Shown piece after piece: positions 33,788 through 41,808 of a stretch of 54,430 nt of DNA; within the stretch, counting starts at the first letter, position 1, and every line of letters begins with the position of its first letter. The notes under the pieces were generated by a model, which worked only from the letters and a program-made list of their open reading frames with translations, ran no database searches and was not told the origin of the DNA. The position numbers and the translations under genes are program-made. Source of the DNA: Terriglobus albidus (GTDB lineage Bacteria > Acidobacteriota > Terriglobia > Terriglobales > Acidobacteriaceae); contig NZ_JAGTAS010000030.1 of NCBI RefSeq assembly GCF_025685425.1, forward strand, positions 1 through 54,430, read 5' to 3'.

Positions 33788-36495
33788 TGGACCGCGTGCT
33801 CGTCTTCCTCGCAAAGCTCAAAGCGCTCTTCCTGCGCTCGTCCGATGATGCTGCCTTCAAGAACGAAGTTGAAGCACATCTTGAGATGTTATCTGAGCGC
33901 TATGAGAACCAGGGCATGAGTGCGGCTGAGGCAAAGCAGGCAGCGCGGAGGCAGTTCGGGAACGTGACCCTGTTGACACAGAAGAGAAAGGAAGCGAGAA
34001 CAACCATGTTCTTTTCCAACGTTGCGCGTGATCTTCGATATGGCGTGCGTCAGCTTATCAAGACGCCCGTGTTTACGCTCGTCTGCGTCTTGACTCTGGC
34101 GCTGGGTGTAGGAGCGAATACGGCCGTCTTCAGCGTGATGCATGCCGTCCTGATGAAGATGTTGCCGGTGCACGATGCCTCCCGGGTTGTTTACGTGCAC
34201 ACCACCAGCTTCCCGACAGGAGCGCATAACACCGGCGACGAGGCTACCTCCTTCTCTTATGCCACCTATCGCGAACTCCGCGAGCACAGCGGCCTGCAGG
34301 AGGTCATCGGCTATATCCCCATGTCCTCGAGCGGCAAGGCGCCGGTGCGCGTTGGGACCGTTCCCGAGGAAGCGGCCGGCGACATGGTGAGTGGGAACTA
34401 CTTCAGCGGCTTAGGTGTCGGTGTCGAACTGGGCCGCGGATTCCTCCAGAAGGATGAAGACGGCCATGCGCCGGTCACTGTCATCAGCGAGAAATTCTGG
34501 GCGTCACACTATGCGCACAGCCGGGACGTGCTTGGAAAAACGCTCTTCATCAAATCAAAACCCTTCACCATTGTGGGCGTTGCGGCGAAAGGCTTTGAAG
34601 GGACAGAAGGCCGTATTCCTCTGGACTTCTGGATTCCCCTGCAGAGCGATCCGGAGTTTAACGCATGGGGTAGTCCGGCGAATGAAGGCACCTATCTCAC
34701 AATCCCTATCTTCTGGTGCATGCGCCTGATGGCGCGAATCCCGGAGTCGGTCACGCAGGAGCAGGCGCTGGCGAAGGCGCAGGGTATCTTCCAACAGGCG
34801 GCTTACCTTGGCATCGCGGAGAAACGCGCTGGAGAAAGAATTCCGCAGCTCTCGTTCCTTCCGGCGAAGCAGTTCGATGGACAAGACGATTCCTTTGCGC
34901 GCTCTCTCAAGACATTGATGGCGATGGTCGGCCTTGTCCTGCTAATTGCCATGTGCAACATCGTGATGCTGTTGATGGCGCGCAATGCCAATCGCCAACG
35001 GGAGTTCAGTATTCGCCTGGCCATCGGTGCGGGCCGCAAAGAGATTGCGCGGCAACTGCTGACCGAAAGCTTCCTGCTCGTCGTGCTGGGCGGAATCGCA
35101 GCCTGGGTCTTCGCTCTGGGAGCAACACACGCGCTCGGCGCCTGGGCACGCATCGACTCCAACCTTCAACCGGACGCGGTCGTGCTCTGGTTTACGTTTG
35201 CTGTCCTGCTCGTCCTGGCGCTGGTCTTCGGCATTGCGCCTCTGCGCGCCGCCGTCTCCTCCGGACCGGAGACAGCACTGCGCAGCTCCGCGACAGCCTC
35301 GCAGATCACCACTCGCAACGTGCGCACGGGCAATATCGTGATCATCATGCAGGTCGCGATGTGTGTCGTGCTGCTGGTAGGAGCAGCGCTGTTGCTGGGA
35401 ACACTCCGCAACCTGATGAATATTCCCCTTGGTCAGAAGCCGGAAGGGGTGCTCGTCTTCGGGATTCATCCGCAGCACATTCAATCGAAAGAGGAGAGCA
35501 TCGCCTTCTTCGTCAACCTGCAGCAGAGACTGCGGACGATACCTGGAGTCGAAGCCATCTCCTTTGCTGGCAATCGTCCAGGGTCGGGTTGGTCCAACAA
35601 CGACGGCGGCGTCCGCGTTGACGGCCATACACCGAATGGGGTTGAGCCGGAAAAGGCGAACTACAGACATAACACCGTTGGGAGTGATTACTTCCGCGCC
35701 ATGGGAGTACCTGTACTGCAGGGCAGAGACTTCTCCGATGCCGATTCTGCCACTGCTCCCCAAGTCGTCATCGTGAACGAGACCTTTGCGAAGAAGTATC
35801 TCGGCACCGTGAATGCGGTCGGCCATGTCTTGTCGAACTCAAAGGGATTTCATCCAAGACTGATCGTCGGCGTGGTGAAAGACCACAAATATACCGGCAT
35901 CACCGAAGAGGCCAGGCCCATGAATTGGACCGTGTTCATGCAGGGCGACCGTGAGAACGAGCTCAATGTCGAGATGCGCGTACAGGGTGACCCGATGGCG
36001 ATGCTTCCCACGGTACGCAGGTTCGTACAGCAGATTGATCCGGATATGCCGCTGCTCGAACCCATGGTGGAGAGCGAAGTTTTCCGGCAATCCATCTCGC
36101 AACAGATCATGTTCGCCCGGCTCGCGGGATGCTTCGGTGTGCTTGCCGTCGTGTTGATTGCGACCGGTCTTTACGGGACACTCTCGTATCGCGTAAGCAG
36201 ACGCAATGCGGAGATCGGAGTGCGGATGGCCCTCGGCGCACAACGCAGACAGATCGTGTGGATGGTCCTGCGCGGAAGCCTGCTGCTTACGGTGGCCGGC
36301 GTTGCTCTGGGGATTCCGGCTGCGATTGCTGCCTCCAAGGGAATCGAGAGCTCGCTGTATGGAGTCAAAGCCCTGGACATCGCCAGCTATCTGCTCGCGA
36401 TCGCTGGGGTGACCATCGTTGCACTGGTGGCCAGTGGCCTGCCCGCGGGACGTGCGGGCAGCGTTGATCCTTCCACGGTTCTTCGTGCGGACTAA
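33784..36495 (+). CDS. ABC transporter permease, ADOP family (PadR-coupled)
   Basis: A 903-residue protein. The soluble N-terminal helical region (AFKNEVEAHLEMLSERYENQGMSAAEAKQAARRQFGN, residues ~22-58) is followed by the first helix (VFTLVCVLTLALGVGANTAVF), a large periplasmic domain, the central FtsX-like helices with NANRQREFSIRLAIGAGRKEIARQLLTES, a second periplasmic domain and a C-terminal FtsX core (SYRVSRRNAEIGVRMALGAQRRQIVWMVLRG). It is the most complete ADOP in the window. No ATPase is linked. It is coupled to padR. Confidence 0.93.
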   Translation: MMDRVLVFLAKLKALFLRSSDDAAFKNEVEAHLEMLSERYENQGMSAAEAKQAARRQFGNVTLLTQKRKEARTTMFFSNVARDLRYGVRQLIKTPVFTLVCVLTLALGVGANTAVFSVMHAVLMKMLPVHDASRVVYVHTTSFPTGAHNTGDEATSFSYATYRELREHSGLQEVIGYIPMSSSGKAPVRVGTVPEEAAGDMVSGNYFSGLGVGVELGRGFLQKDEDGHAPVTVISEKFWASHYAHSRDVLGKTLFIKSKPFTIVGVAAKGFEGTEGRIPLDFWIPLQSDPEFNAWGSPANEGTYLTIPIFWCMRLMARIPESVTQEQALAKAQGIFQQAAYLGIAEKRAGERIPQLSFLPAKQFDGQDDSFARSLKTLMAMVGLVLLIAMCNIVMLLMARNANRQREFSIRLAIGAGRKEIARQLLTESFLLVVLGGIAAWVFALGATHALGAWARIDSNLQPDAVVLWFTFAVLLVLALVFGIAPLRAAVSSGPETALRSSATASQITTRNVRTGNIVIIMQVAMCVVLLVGAALLLGTLRNLMNIPLGQKPEGVLVFGIHPQHIQSKEESIAFFVNLQQRLRTIPGVEAISFAGNRPGSGWSNNDGGVRVDGHTPNGVEPEKANYRHNTVGSDYFRAMGVPVLQGRDFSDADSATAPQVVIVNETFAKKYLGTVNAVGHVLSNSKGFHPRLIVGVVKDHKYTGITEEARPMNWTVFMQGDRENELNVEMRVQGDPMAMLPTVRRFVQQIDPDMPLLEPMVESEVFRQSISQQIMFARLAGCFGVLAVVLIATGLYGTLSYRVSRRNAEIGVRMALGAQRRQIVWMVLRGSLLLTVAGVALGIPAAIAASKGIESSLYGVKALDIASYLLAIAGVTIVALVASGLPAGRAGSVDPSTVLRAD

Positions 36496-36550
36496 TTACA
36501 GGGAATCTCATTTGAGCGAAGCGTAAGCGGGATATTCGGGTCTACGGCGA

Positions 36551-36700
36551 ACTATTCGAGCGTAGCTCGAATCTGGTGGGAGCCGTGGCCTTCAGGCCAC
36601 GGTCTATTGGCTCAATATAGAAATGGGCTTTAGCCCTGGGCCTTATCCTATCCATCGGGAAAAGGCCCGGGCTTAAACCCATTCCTTATTGAGCCAGAAA
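36551..36700. repeat. REP block
   Basis: TTCGAGCGTAGCTCGAA opens the block. GGTGGGAGCCGTGGCCTTCAGGCCACGG, GGGCTTTAGCCCTGGGCCTT and AAGGCCCGGGCTTAAACCC follow. It runs straight into the composite palindrome at 36701. The whole of 36496-37250 is repeat; no gene is seen in it. Confidence 0.8.
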
Positions 36701-37125
36701 GATGTGTTGAGCGCTGAAGGCCGGGGTCCCCAATGAACTTGTTCATTGGGGTGGAAAGGCGCGACCTATACCAGCCTGGGGCAACGCCCCAGGTACGGAG
36801 ATGGGGAAATGGTAAGAGGGCTGAAGGCCCGATCTATAATCCCCAATCGTCACAAACAAAAATGGTTCGCGAAAGCGTTGTATGCCTAGAGTATTTTCCC
36901 TGTTGCTGGGTATCCCGGAAGAGGAGTGCAGCGGCGTTTTCATTGCGGAAAACGCCCATAGATGCGGAATCCCGCGCTGCACCTACAGGGCAAATGCTCT
37001 ATCGAAACGATACGGTCGGATTGAAGACCTTTATATAGGGCGGGCCTTCAGCCCTTTAACTTCTTGTGGGGACCGATACCTGGGGCGTTGCCCCAGGCTG
37101 GTATAGAACGCGCCTTCAGCGCTTG
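36701..37125. repeat. Composite palindrome with nested MITE (copy 2)
   Basis: It has the same order as 24371-24770: left arm, MITE copy D (36888-37000), and right arm of GGGCCTTCAGCCC, CTGGGGCGTTGCCCCAG and CGCGCCTTCAGCGC. The left arm is interrupted by a GGTCCCC hairpin (36725-36756), absent in copy 1. On both sides of it the AGGC part of the arm is repeated, imperfectly, as after an insertion. Confidence 0.8.
36888..37000. repeat. MITE-like palindromic element, copy D
   Basis: It begins AGAGTATTTTCCCTGTTGCTGG and ends CTACAGGGCAAATGCTCT. The inner palindrome GGCGTTTTC-attgcg-GAAAACGCC is the clearest of all copies. Confidence 0.85.
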
Positions 37126-37327
37126 ATTCTCCCTACCAATTTCCACCGATCGCGGATATCCGATACAAGAGCTCTCCTGGAAAGCGGCTCGACTATCTCT
37201 CCCGAACCGGCTGGGTAATTCTATAAGTGGCTTCTGACCAAAACTACGCAAATTGTCCTATGAAGCCCTTTTCCCCGATGTTGCATACTTGCAGGGTTGC
37301 GATTTCGACCTGATGAGGTTGCCCCGT

Positions 37328-39364
37328 ATGCGAGCGAAGTGGATGTGTCTGTCGTTGCTTGGTGTTTTTTCTGCGATTGCGCAAGCGCAGGGAACGGTTC
37401 CGGTATTTCAGTACACCACAGGTAGCCAGACCTTTACCCTTGCCGGCAGCGATCCGGCGAAGGCAACAACCACACGCATTCCTGTCACACTGGTACCACT
37501 GAAGCTGAGCTTCCCCAACAGCCGGCCCGGTCTACCGCCGCGTATGCTGGACGCCACCGCGGATGTCCCCGCGATCACAGCATCACCCATCTTTCAGAGC
37601 TTTGCCTTTCCCGTGGGCGGTAACACCCAATACACCGATGCCCTGCTACGGAGCACCATCGGAAGCACGGCTGCCGGACATACGTTGCTGGAGAAGCCGG
37701 TTGTAAAGGCCATCTCGATCGAGATTCCCGCTGGGCATGGCTATCTACTTTCTTCCAAGAAAGATGGTGGGAAGGTCGCCGTCGTCGACATGCAATATGT
37801 ACAGCACGAGCTCTTCAAGCAGCTTCCAAAACAGGATGGCCTGGTGCTGGCCGTGACGCACAACGTGACCTTCTTTGCAGAGGCGGACGACACCATCTGC
37901 TGCGCGACCGGAACACATGGGATCGATAAGATAACCGGAACCTCCTTCGTGCTGGGATCGTATTTTGCCAGGACGCCTGCCATTGTGCGCGAGCGCGATA
38001 TCCAGCCGCTGACGCAGCAGCTTGCGGAGTTCTTCAACGACCCGCTGCATGATCCCCTGACACAGGGCAACAAACCGACCGGCAATGTTCTGCAGACCGG
38101 CTGGGCTATGGCGACCGGCTCCTGCGGAGGACGCGGTATCGGCTCAGCTTACTTCCTGCTGCAGCCTACGGATACCAACCACAAGAACAACTTTCCGTAT
38201 GCTGAACCCTTCGCCGCGAGGCAATACCATCTGAGCAATGTGGCGCTTTTTCCCTGGTACACGGGCGGGAGTGGAACTTACAGCTTCCCTGACAAGAATG
38301 CACTGTCGGCTCCGGCGAAGCCATGCGGTGCGCGGCGCCCGGATAACTCCACCAGCGGCAGCGTACCGACCACTGCCGCAATCTCCAACGATCATCCCGG
38401 CGCACACCGGCTGATCGGCTACTGGAATGGCTCGCGCGATTTCAAGCTGACTGATGTCGCACCACAGTGGGACATCATCATTGAGGCATTCGCCGTGCCG
38501 GACCACTCCGCCCCGGAGGGCACGCTGCGGTTCACGCCCCCGAACGGCTACACGCCGGAACAGTTACAGGCCGATATCGCCCAGATGAAGTCAAAGGGCA
38601 AGAAGGTGATGATCTCGCTGGGTGGCGGCGGCCAGTTCTTCTCGATGGACAAGCCCGAGAGCGTAACCACCTTTGTGGATTCGGTTTCGAAGGTCGTCTC
38701 CCAGTATGGCTTTGATGGTGTGGACATCGACTTCGAGACCCCATCGCTGGATATCGATGCCAACGACCGCGACTTCCGCCATCCCACTACGCCTTCCATC
38801 GTGCATCTGATTGAAGGTCTGCGGCAGCTGCACGATAAGTTTGGCTCGGGGTTCATGATCAGCCTGGTGCCTGAGGGCACACAGATTCCCGCCGCAGCCG
38901 TTGTCTATGGCGGACAGTTCGGCAGCTATCTGCCGCTGGCTTATGGGCTACGCGACATCCTGTCGTTCGTCGATGTGCAGGACTACAACACGCCTCCTCT
39001 GCAGGGCCTTGATGGTGAGATCTACCAGGCCGCAACGACGGACTATCACGCCATGATGACGGAGCTGGTGCTGCATGGCTTTGCGGTCGCCGGGAACCCG
39101 AATCTCATGTTTCCTCCGATTCCGGCAGACAAAGTAGCCGTGGGCTTCCTGACCGGATATGAAGAGCCCACCACGATGAGCGCAGGAGTCACGTATCTGC
39201 TCACTGGAAAGAAGCCGGCGGATGCGACCTACAAGCTCGTACATCCGGCAGGTTATCCGGATCTGCTGGGCGCGATGTATTGGACGATCGATGCGGACCG
39301 GCGCGAGAACTATAAGTACTCCAACGTGCTGGGACCGCTTCTGCACACGGCTCCTGAAAAATGA
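37328..39364 (+). CDS. Secreted GH18-family protein with extra N-terminal domain
   Basis: A protein of ~678 residues from the ATG at 37328, which gives a good signal peptide (MRAKWMCLSLLGVFSAIAQAQG). Residues ~25-340 are a beta-rich domain that I think is related to acidobacterial secreted proteins with an HExxEWxxDP-like motif; here the equivalent reads LTQQLAEFFNDP, so a metal site would be lost. Residues ~360-675 are a GH18 TIM barrel with the catalytic motif DGVDIDFE (D463, D466, D468, E470 = DxxDxDxE). Family members cleave chitin or related beta-1,4-GlcNAc polymers. It should act outside the cytoplasm. The start could also be 37313 or a TTG at 37253. Confidence 0.85.
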   Translation: MRAKWMCLSLLGVFSAIAQAQGTVPVFQYTTGSQTFTLAGSDPAKATTTRIPVTLVPLKLSFPNSRPGLPPRMLDATADVPAITASPIFQSFAFPVGGNTQYTDALLRSTIGSTAAGHTLLEKPVVKAISIEIPAGHGYLLSSKKDGGKVAVVDMQYVQHELFKQLPKQDGLVLAVTHNVTFFAEADDTICCATGTHGIDKITGTSFVLGSYFARTPAIVRERDIQPLTQQLAEFFNDPLHDPLTQGNKPTGNVLQTGWAMATGSCGGRGIGSAYFLLQPTDTNHKNNFPYAEPFAARQYHLSNVALFPWYTGGSGTYSFPDKNALSAPAKPCGARRPDNSTSGSVPTTAAISNDHPGAHRLIGYWNGSRDFKLTDVAPQWDIIIEAFAVPDHSAPEGTLRFTPPNGYTPEQLQADIAQMKSKGKKVMISLGGGGQFFSMDKPESVTTFVDSVSKVVSQYGFDGVDIDFETPSLDIDANDRDFRHPTTPSIVHLIEGLRQLHDKFGSGFMISLVPEGTQIPAAAVVYGGQFGSYLPLAYGLRDILSFVDVQDYNTPPLQGLDGEIYQAATTDYHAMMTELVLHGFAVAGNPNLMFPPIPADKVAVGFLTGYEEPTTMSAGVTYLLTGKKPADATYKLVHPAGYPDLLGAMYWTIDADRRENYKYSNVLGPLLHTAPEK

Positions 39365-39395
39365 TAAGGTGCACATTGACCGCCGTATGAGTTGA

Positions 39396-39770
39396 ATGGA
39401 AGCGCTGCAGTTCATCGCCGAAAATATTGACAGCGTGCCCCACCTGGAGGCTTTGATTCTCCTGTGGAACAGCCGACCCGTGTCCTGGAGTCTCGCGGAA
39501 CTAGCCTGCCGCCTTTATGTAACTCCTGAGCGGGCGCATGAGATCCTGAACAACCTGATGCGACTGCAGGTTATACGAGAGGTGGAAGGGCCTCAGCCCA
39601 GGTTCTGCTACTTCGCTCGCAACAGCGAGCAGGATGCCCTCATGCAGGATGTCGATTCGATCTATCGCAAGGATCTGGTGAGGGTCTCAAACATGATCCA
39701 TTCGAAAGAGTCGTCTCCTGTCCGCGAATTCGCGCGCGCATTCCGATTTAGAAAGGACCTCGAGACGTGA
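39396..39770 (+). CDS. Winged-helix protein of the DUF5985 operon
   Basis: A 124-residue small DNA-binding-like protein. WSLAELACRLYVTPERAHEILNNLMRLQVIREVEGPQPRFCYFA (residues ~31-74) is a MarR/IclR-like winged helix, and the C-terminal ~45 residues are charged and helical. No effector domain is visible. It overlaps the next gene (GTGA) and is probably the regulator of the two small membrane proteins that follow. Its specific family is not recognised. Confidence 0.8.
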   Translation: MEALQFIAENIDSVPHLEALILLWNSRPVSWSLAELACRLYVTPERAHEILNNLMRLQVIREVEGPQPRFCYFARNSEQDALMQDVDSIYRKDLVRVSNMIHSKESSPVREFARAFRFRKDLET

Positions 39771-40024
39771 ACGCGGCTCTGTATATCCTCACCTGCCTGA
39801 CCATGCTGCTATGCGCGGTGCTGTTGCTGCGCGCCTACTTCGCGGTACAGCGGCGCCTTTTGCTGTGGAGCGCACTCTGCTTCTTCGGCCTGACGCTGTC
39901 AAACCTGCTGGTCGCTCTGGATCTCATTGTCCTGAGGGAAGTGGATCTCTATACATGGCGGCTTGGATCATCGGCGCTATCAATGATGCTGCTTCTTTAC
40001 GGACTGATCTGGGAGAGCAAATGA
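39767..40024 (+). CDS. DUF5985-like small membrane protein 1
   Basis: An 85-residue protein of three hydrophobic helices (ALYILTCLTMLLCAVLLLRAYF, LLWSALCFFGLTLSNLLVALDLI, LGSSALSMMLLLYGLIWE). It starts with GTG overlapping the previous stop, with AAAGGA ~9 bases upstream, and its own stop overlaps the next start (ATGA). It resembles DUF5985; function unknown. Confidence 0.8.
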   Translation: MNAALYILTCLTMLLCAVLLLRAYFAVQRRLLLWSALCFFGLTLSNLLVALDLIVLREVDLYTWRLGSSALSMMLLLYGLIWESK

Positions 40025-40311
40025 CACCTTTAAGTCCGCTGCTACATCCCACGCTCGATACCTTCCTGCTCGGCTTCGTTGTCGCCGCCTCGCTAGTGGC
40101 GGCGCTCTTCTTTCTTCGTTTCTGGAAGAACACGCGGGACCTGCTCTTCCTGGCATTCACGGTATTTTTCTTGATCCAGGCGCTTACACAGTCTCTTGTT
40201 CTCGGCTATGCGCACCCCAACGAAGGAAGTGCGGGCCTCTTTCTGCTTCGTCTGCTTTCGGTGCTGGTAATTCTGGCGGCGATTCTATGGAAGAACTTTG
40301 GGAAGGGCTAG
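40021..40311 (+). CDS. DUF5985-like small membrane protein 2
   Basis: A 96-residue protein with three membrane helices (FLLGFVVAASLVAALFFLRFW, LLFLAFTVFFLIQALTQSLVL, LFLLRLLSVLVILAAILW). It is clearly related in layout to its upstream neighbour, so the pair may form a heteromeric membrane complex. The start at 40021 follows from the ATGA overlap; a longer open frame upstream lies over gene 1. Confidence 0.8.
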   Translation: MTPLSPLLHPTLDTFLLGFVVAASLVAALFFLRFWKNTRDLLFLAFTVFFLIQALTQSLVLGYAHPNEGSAGLFLLRLLSVLVILAAILWKNFGKG

Positions 40312-40399
40312 GGCGATTGAGCTTAGTAGCCACACGGAATGTGAATAGTGACGCCTGAGCGCCGAGATCCACAGTGCTGGAGAAAATCGAAGCTAGCTT

Positions 40400-40533
40400 G
40401 GTTCGAGCATAGCTCGAATGGTTCACCTCAACGAACGAAGGTCGCCGGGACGCCGAATCTCCCACTCCTCGCGTATTGTGGTCCCCGACGAACTTCGTTT
40501 GTTGGGGTGATTGGCGATGAATGGGGCACCCAG
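40400..40533. repeat. TTCGAGC palindrome and GGTCCCC hairpin
   Basis: TTCGAGCATAGCTCGAA (40402-40418) is followed by a CCTCAACGAACGAAGGT stretch. Then comes a GGTCCCCGACGAACTTCG...TTGGGGTGAT hairpin (40480-40511) without visible target duplication, and GGGGCACCC. It fills most of the space before the HNH gene. Confidence 0.65.
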
Positions 40534-40670
40534 TTCTGTGGCCTCGTCGTGATGATCTGCAGTCAAGGCATTGTTGGAGCAGACAGATTCTGACACCGAT
40601 GTCATTCATAATTCCGCCGTGTTTCTCTCGTATGAGGTTCCAGCCCTGTTGCGCGAGAATGAAATTGGAG

Positions 40671-41189
40671 ATGAGTACCGCACGCATCATGACTGGAGGT
40701 TGGGTAGACCGAAAATCGGTGCCCAAGGGAGCGAACGGTCGCGGGCTATGCCGCTGGTGCAGCTTAGAGGTTCCTCGCGGCCGCTTCACGTTCTGTTCTG
40801 AATTCTGTGTACACGAGTGGAAGTTGCGATCGCAGCCTGGTTATCTGCGGGAGCAGGTCTTCCTGAGAGACGAAGGGATCTGTGCCGAGTGCTCTGTCGA
40901 TACTGTTGCTGCCGCCCGGACTCTTCGGTATTCGCGCGGAGGCCGCCGCCAGGAACTCTTGCAGCACTGGGGGTTGCGTACCCGCTCTCGTAAGAGCCTT
41001 TGGGATGCCGACCATATCCTGCCGGTCAGTGAGGGTGGTGGCGAATGCGACCTGGACAATATCCGCACACTTTGTCTGCGCTGTCATCGGATCGCAACAG
41101 GAGAACTCCGCGAGCGCCGGCGACTGGCGAAGGTGGCTCTCGATAACCAGCGCGCGGGTGTTTCACGCAGCGCGTTCTTAACATCATGA
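40671..41189 (+). CDS. HNH endonuclease with zinc ribbon
   Basis: A protein of ~172 residues from 40671; starts at 40689 or upstream are equally possible because no Shine-Dalgarno sequence decides. An N-terminal Cys-rich ribbon (LCRWCSLEVPRGRFTFCSEFC) comes first, then CAEC, then an HNH nuclease core, WDADHILPVSEGGGECDLDNIRTLCLRCH, whose DH, N and H are the ββα-metal ligands. The HNH and CxxC pairs are complete. Such stand-alone nucleases occur in repair, restriction and mobile elements; no linked methylase or phage gene helps decide. Cytoplasmic. Confidence 0.82.
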   Translation: MSTARIMTGGWVDRKSVPKGANGRGLCRWCSLEVPRGRFTFCSEFCVHEWKLRSQPGYLREQVFLRDEGICAECSVDTVAAARTLRYSRGGRRQELLQHWGLRTRSRKSLWDADHILPVSEGGGECDLDNIRTLCLRCHRIATGELRERRRLAKVALDNQRAGVSRSAFLTS

Positions 41190-41409
41190 TCATACTGCGT
41201 AGCCTGTGCCAATGGCTATTTGACGAACAATTTGGAAAGAGGAAATTTTTCCGGAGGCTAGGGATTCTCCCAGTTGCTTGCACCGGAGAGGGGAACCTAC
41301 CATTCGACTTTCGGAAGCTTTGAACGTCCTTGCTGTCTTTACTGTCAATGGTTCTCTCGCCGGTTACCCGCATTGGATAGGAGAGTATTTTCGCTTCGAT
41401 GGTGTAACC

Positions 41410-41787
41410 ATGCAGCCCGGATTACCTGTAACCATTCTGTCCCTTGGATATGATGAACTTCTTTTGAGCAGCAGGACTGCTGTGCTTCGACGAGCAGGGT
41501 ATCGCGCGGTGACCGGTTGCGGGATTGAGCCTTTCAATGATCAGTTCATTCTGTCATTGGAACTCATCATCTTTTGTCACACAGTCAGCCAGTACGAGAT
41601 TGATCGGGTGATCGAGCAGTGTGGTCGTCTGAATCGCAAACTAAAATTTCTGCTCATTTACTCGCACCTGCAGCCGCCGAGGGCATCGGGATCGAATCAG
41701 TTTGATTCTTTACCCGAACCAGAGTGCCTGCTCGAAGCTGTGAAGCAAATCCTGCCTGTCAGGCGGTACGAGAAGGCCATTGCCTAG
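41410..41787 (+). CDS. Receiver-like (CheY-fold) orphan protein
   Basis: A protein of ~125 residues from the ATG at 41410; a longer frame to 41278 is possible. VTILSLGYDELLLSSRTAVLRRAGY matches the first strand and helix of a response-regulator receiver, and LSLELIIFCHTVSQYEIDRVI its third strand. The residue in the phospho-acceptor position appears to be Glu within LELIIF rather than Asp. No output domain is present. Short receiver-like proteins of this style are common in Acidobacteriota. The role is unknown. Confidence 0.6.
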   Translation: MQPGLPVTILSLGYDELLLSSRTAVLRRAGYRAVTGCGIEPFNDQFILSLELIIFCHTVSQYEIDRVIEQCGRLNRKLKFLLIYSHLQPPRASGSNQFDSLPEPECLLEAVKQILPVRRYEKAIA

Positions 41788-41808
41788 ATTCCTCTGCTAG
41801 GAAATAAA

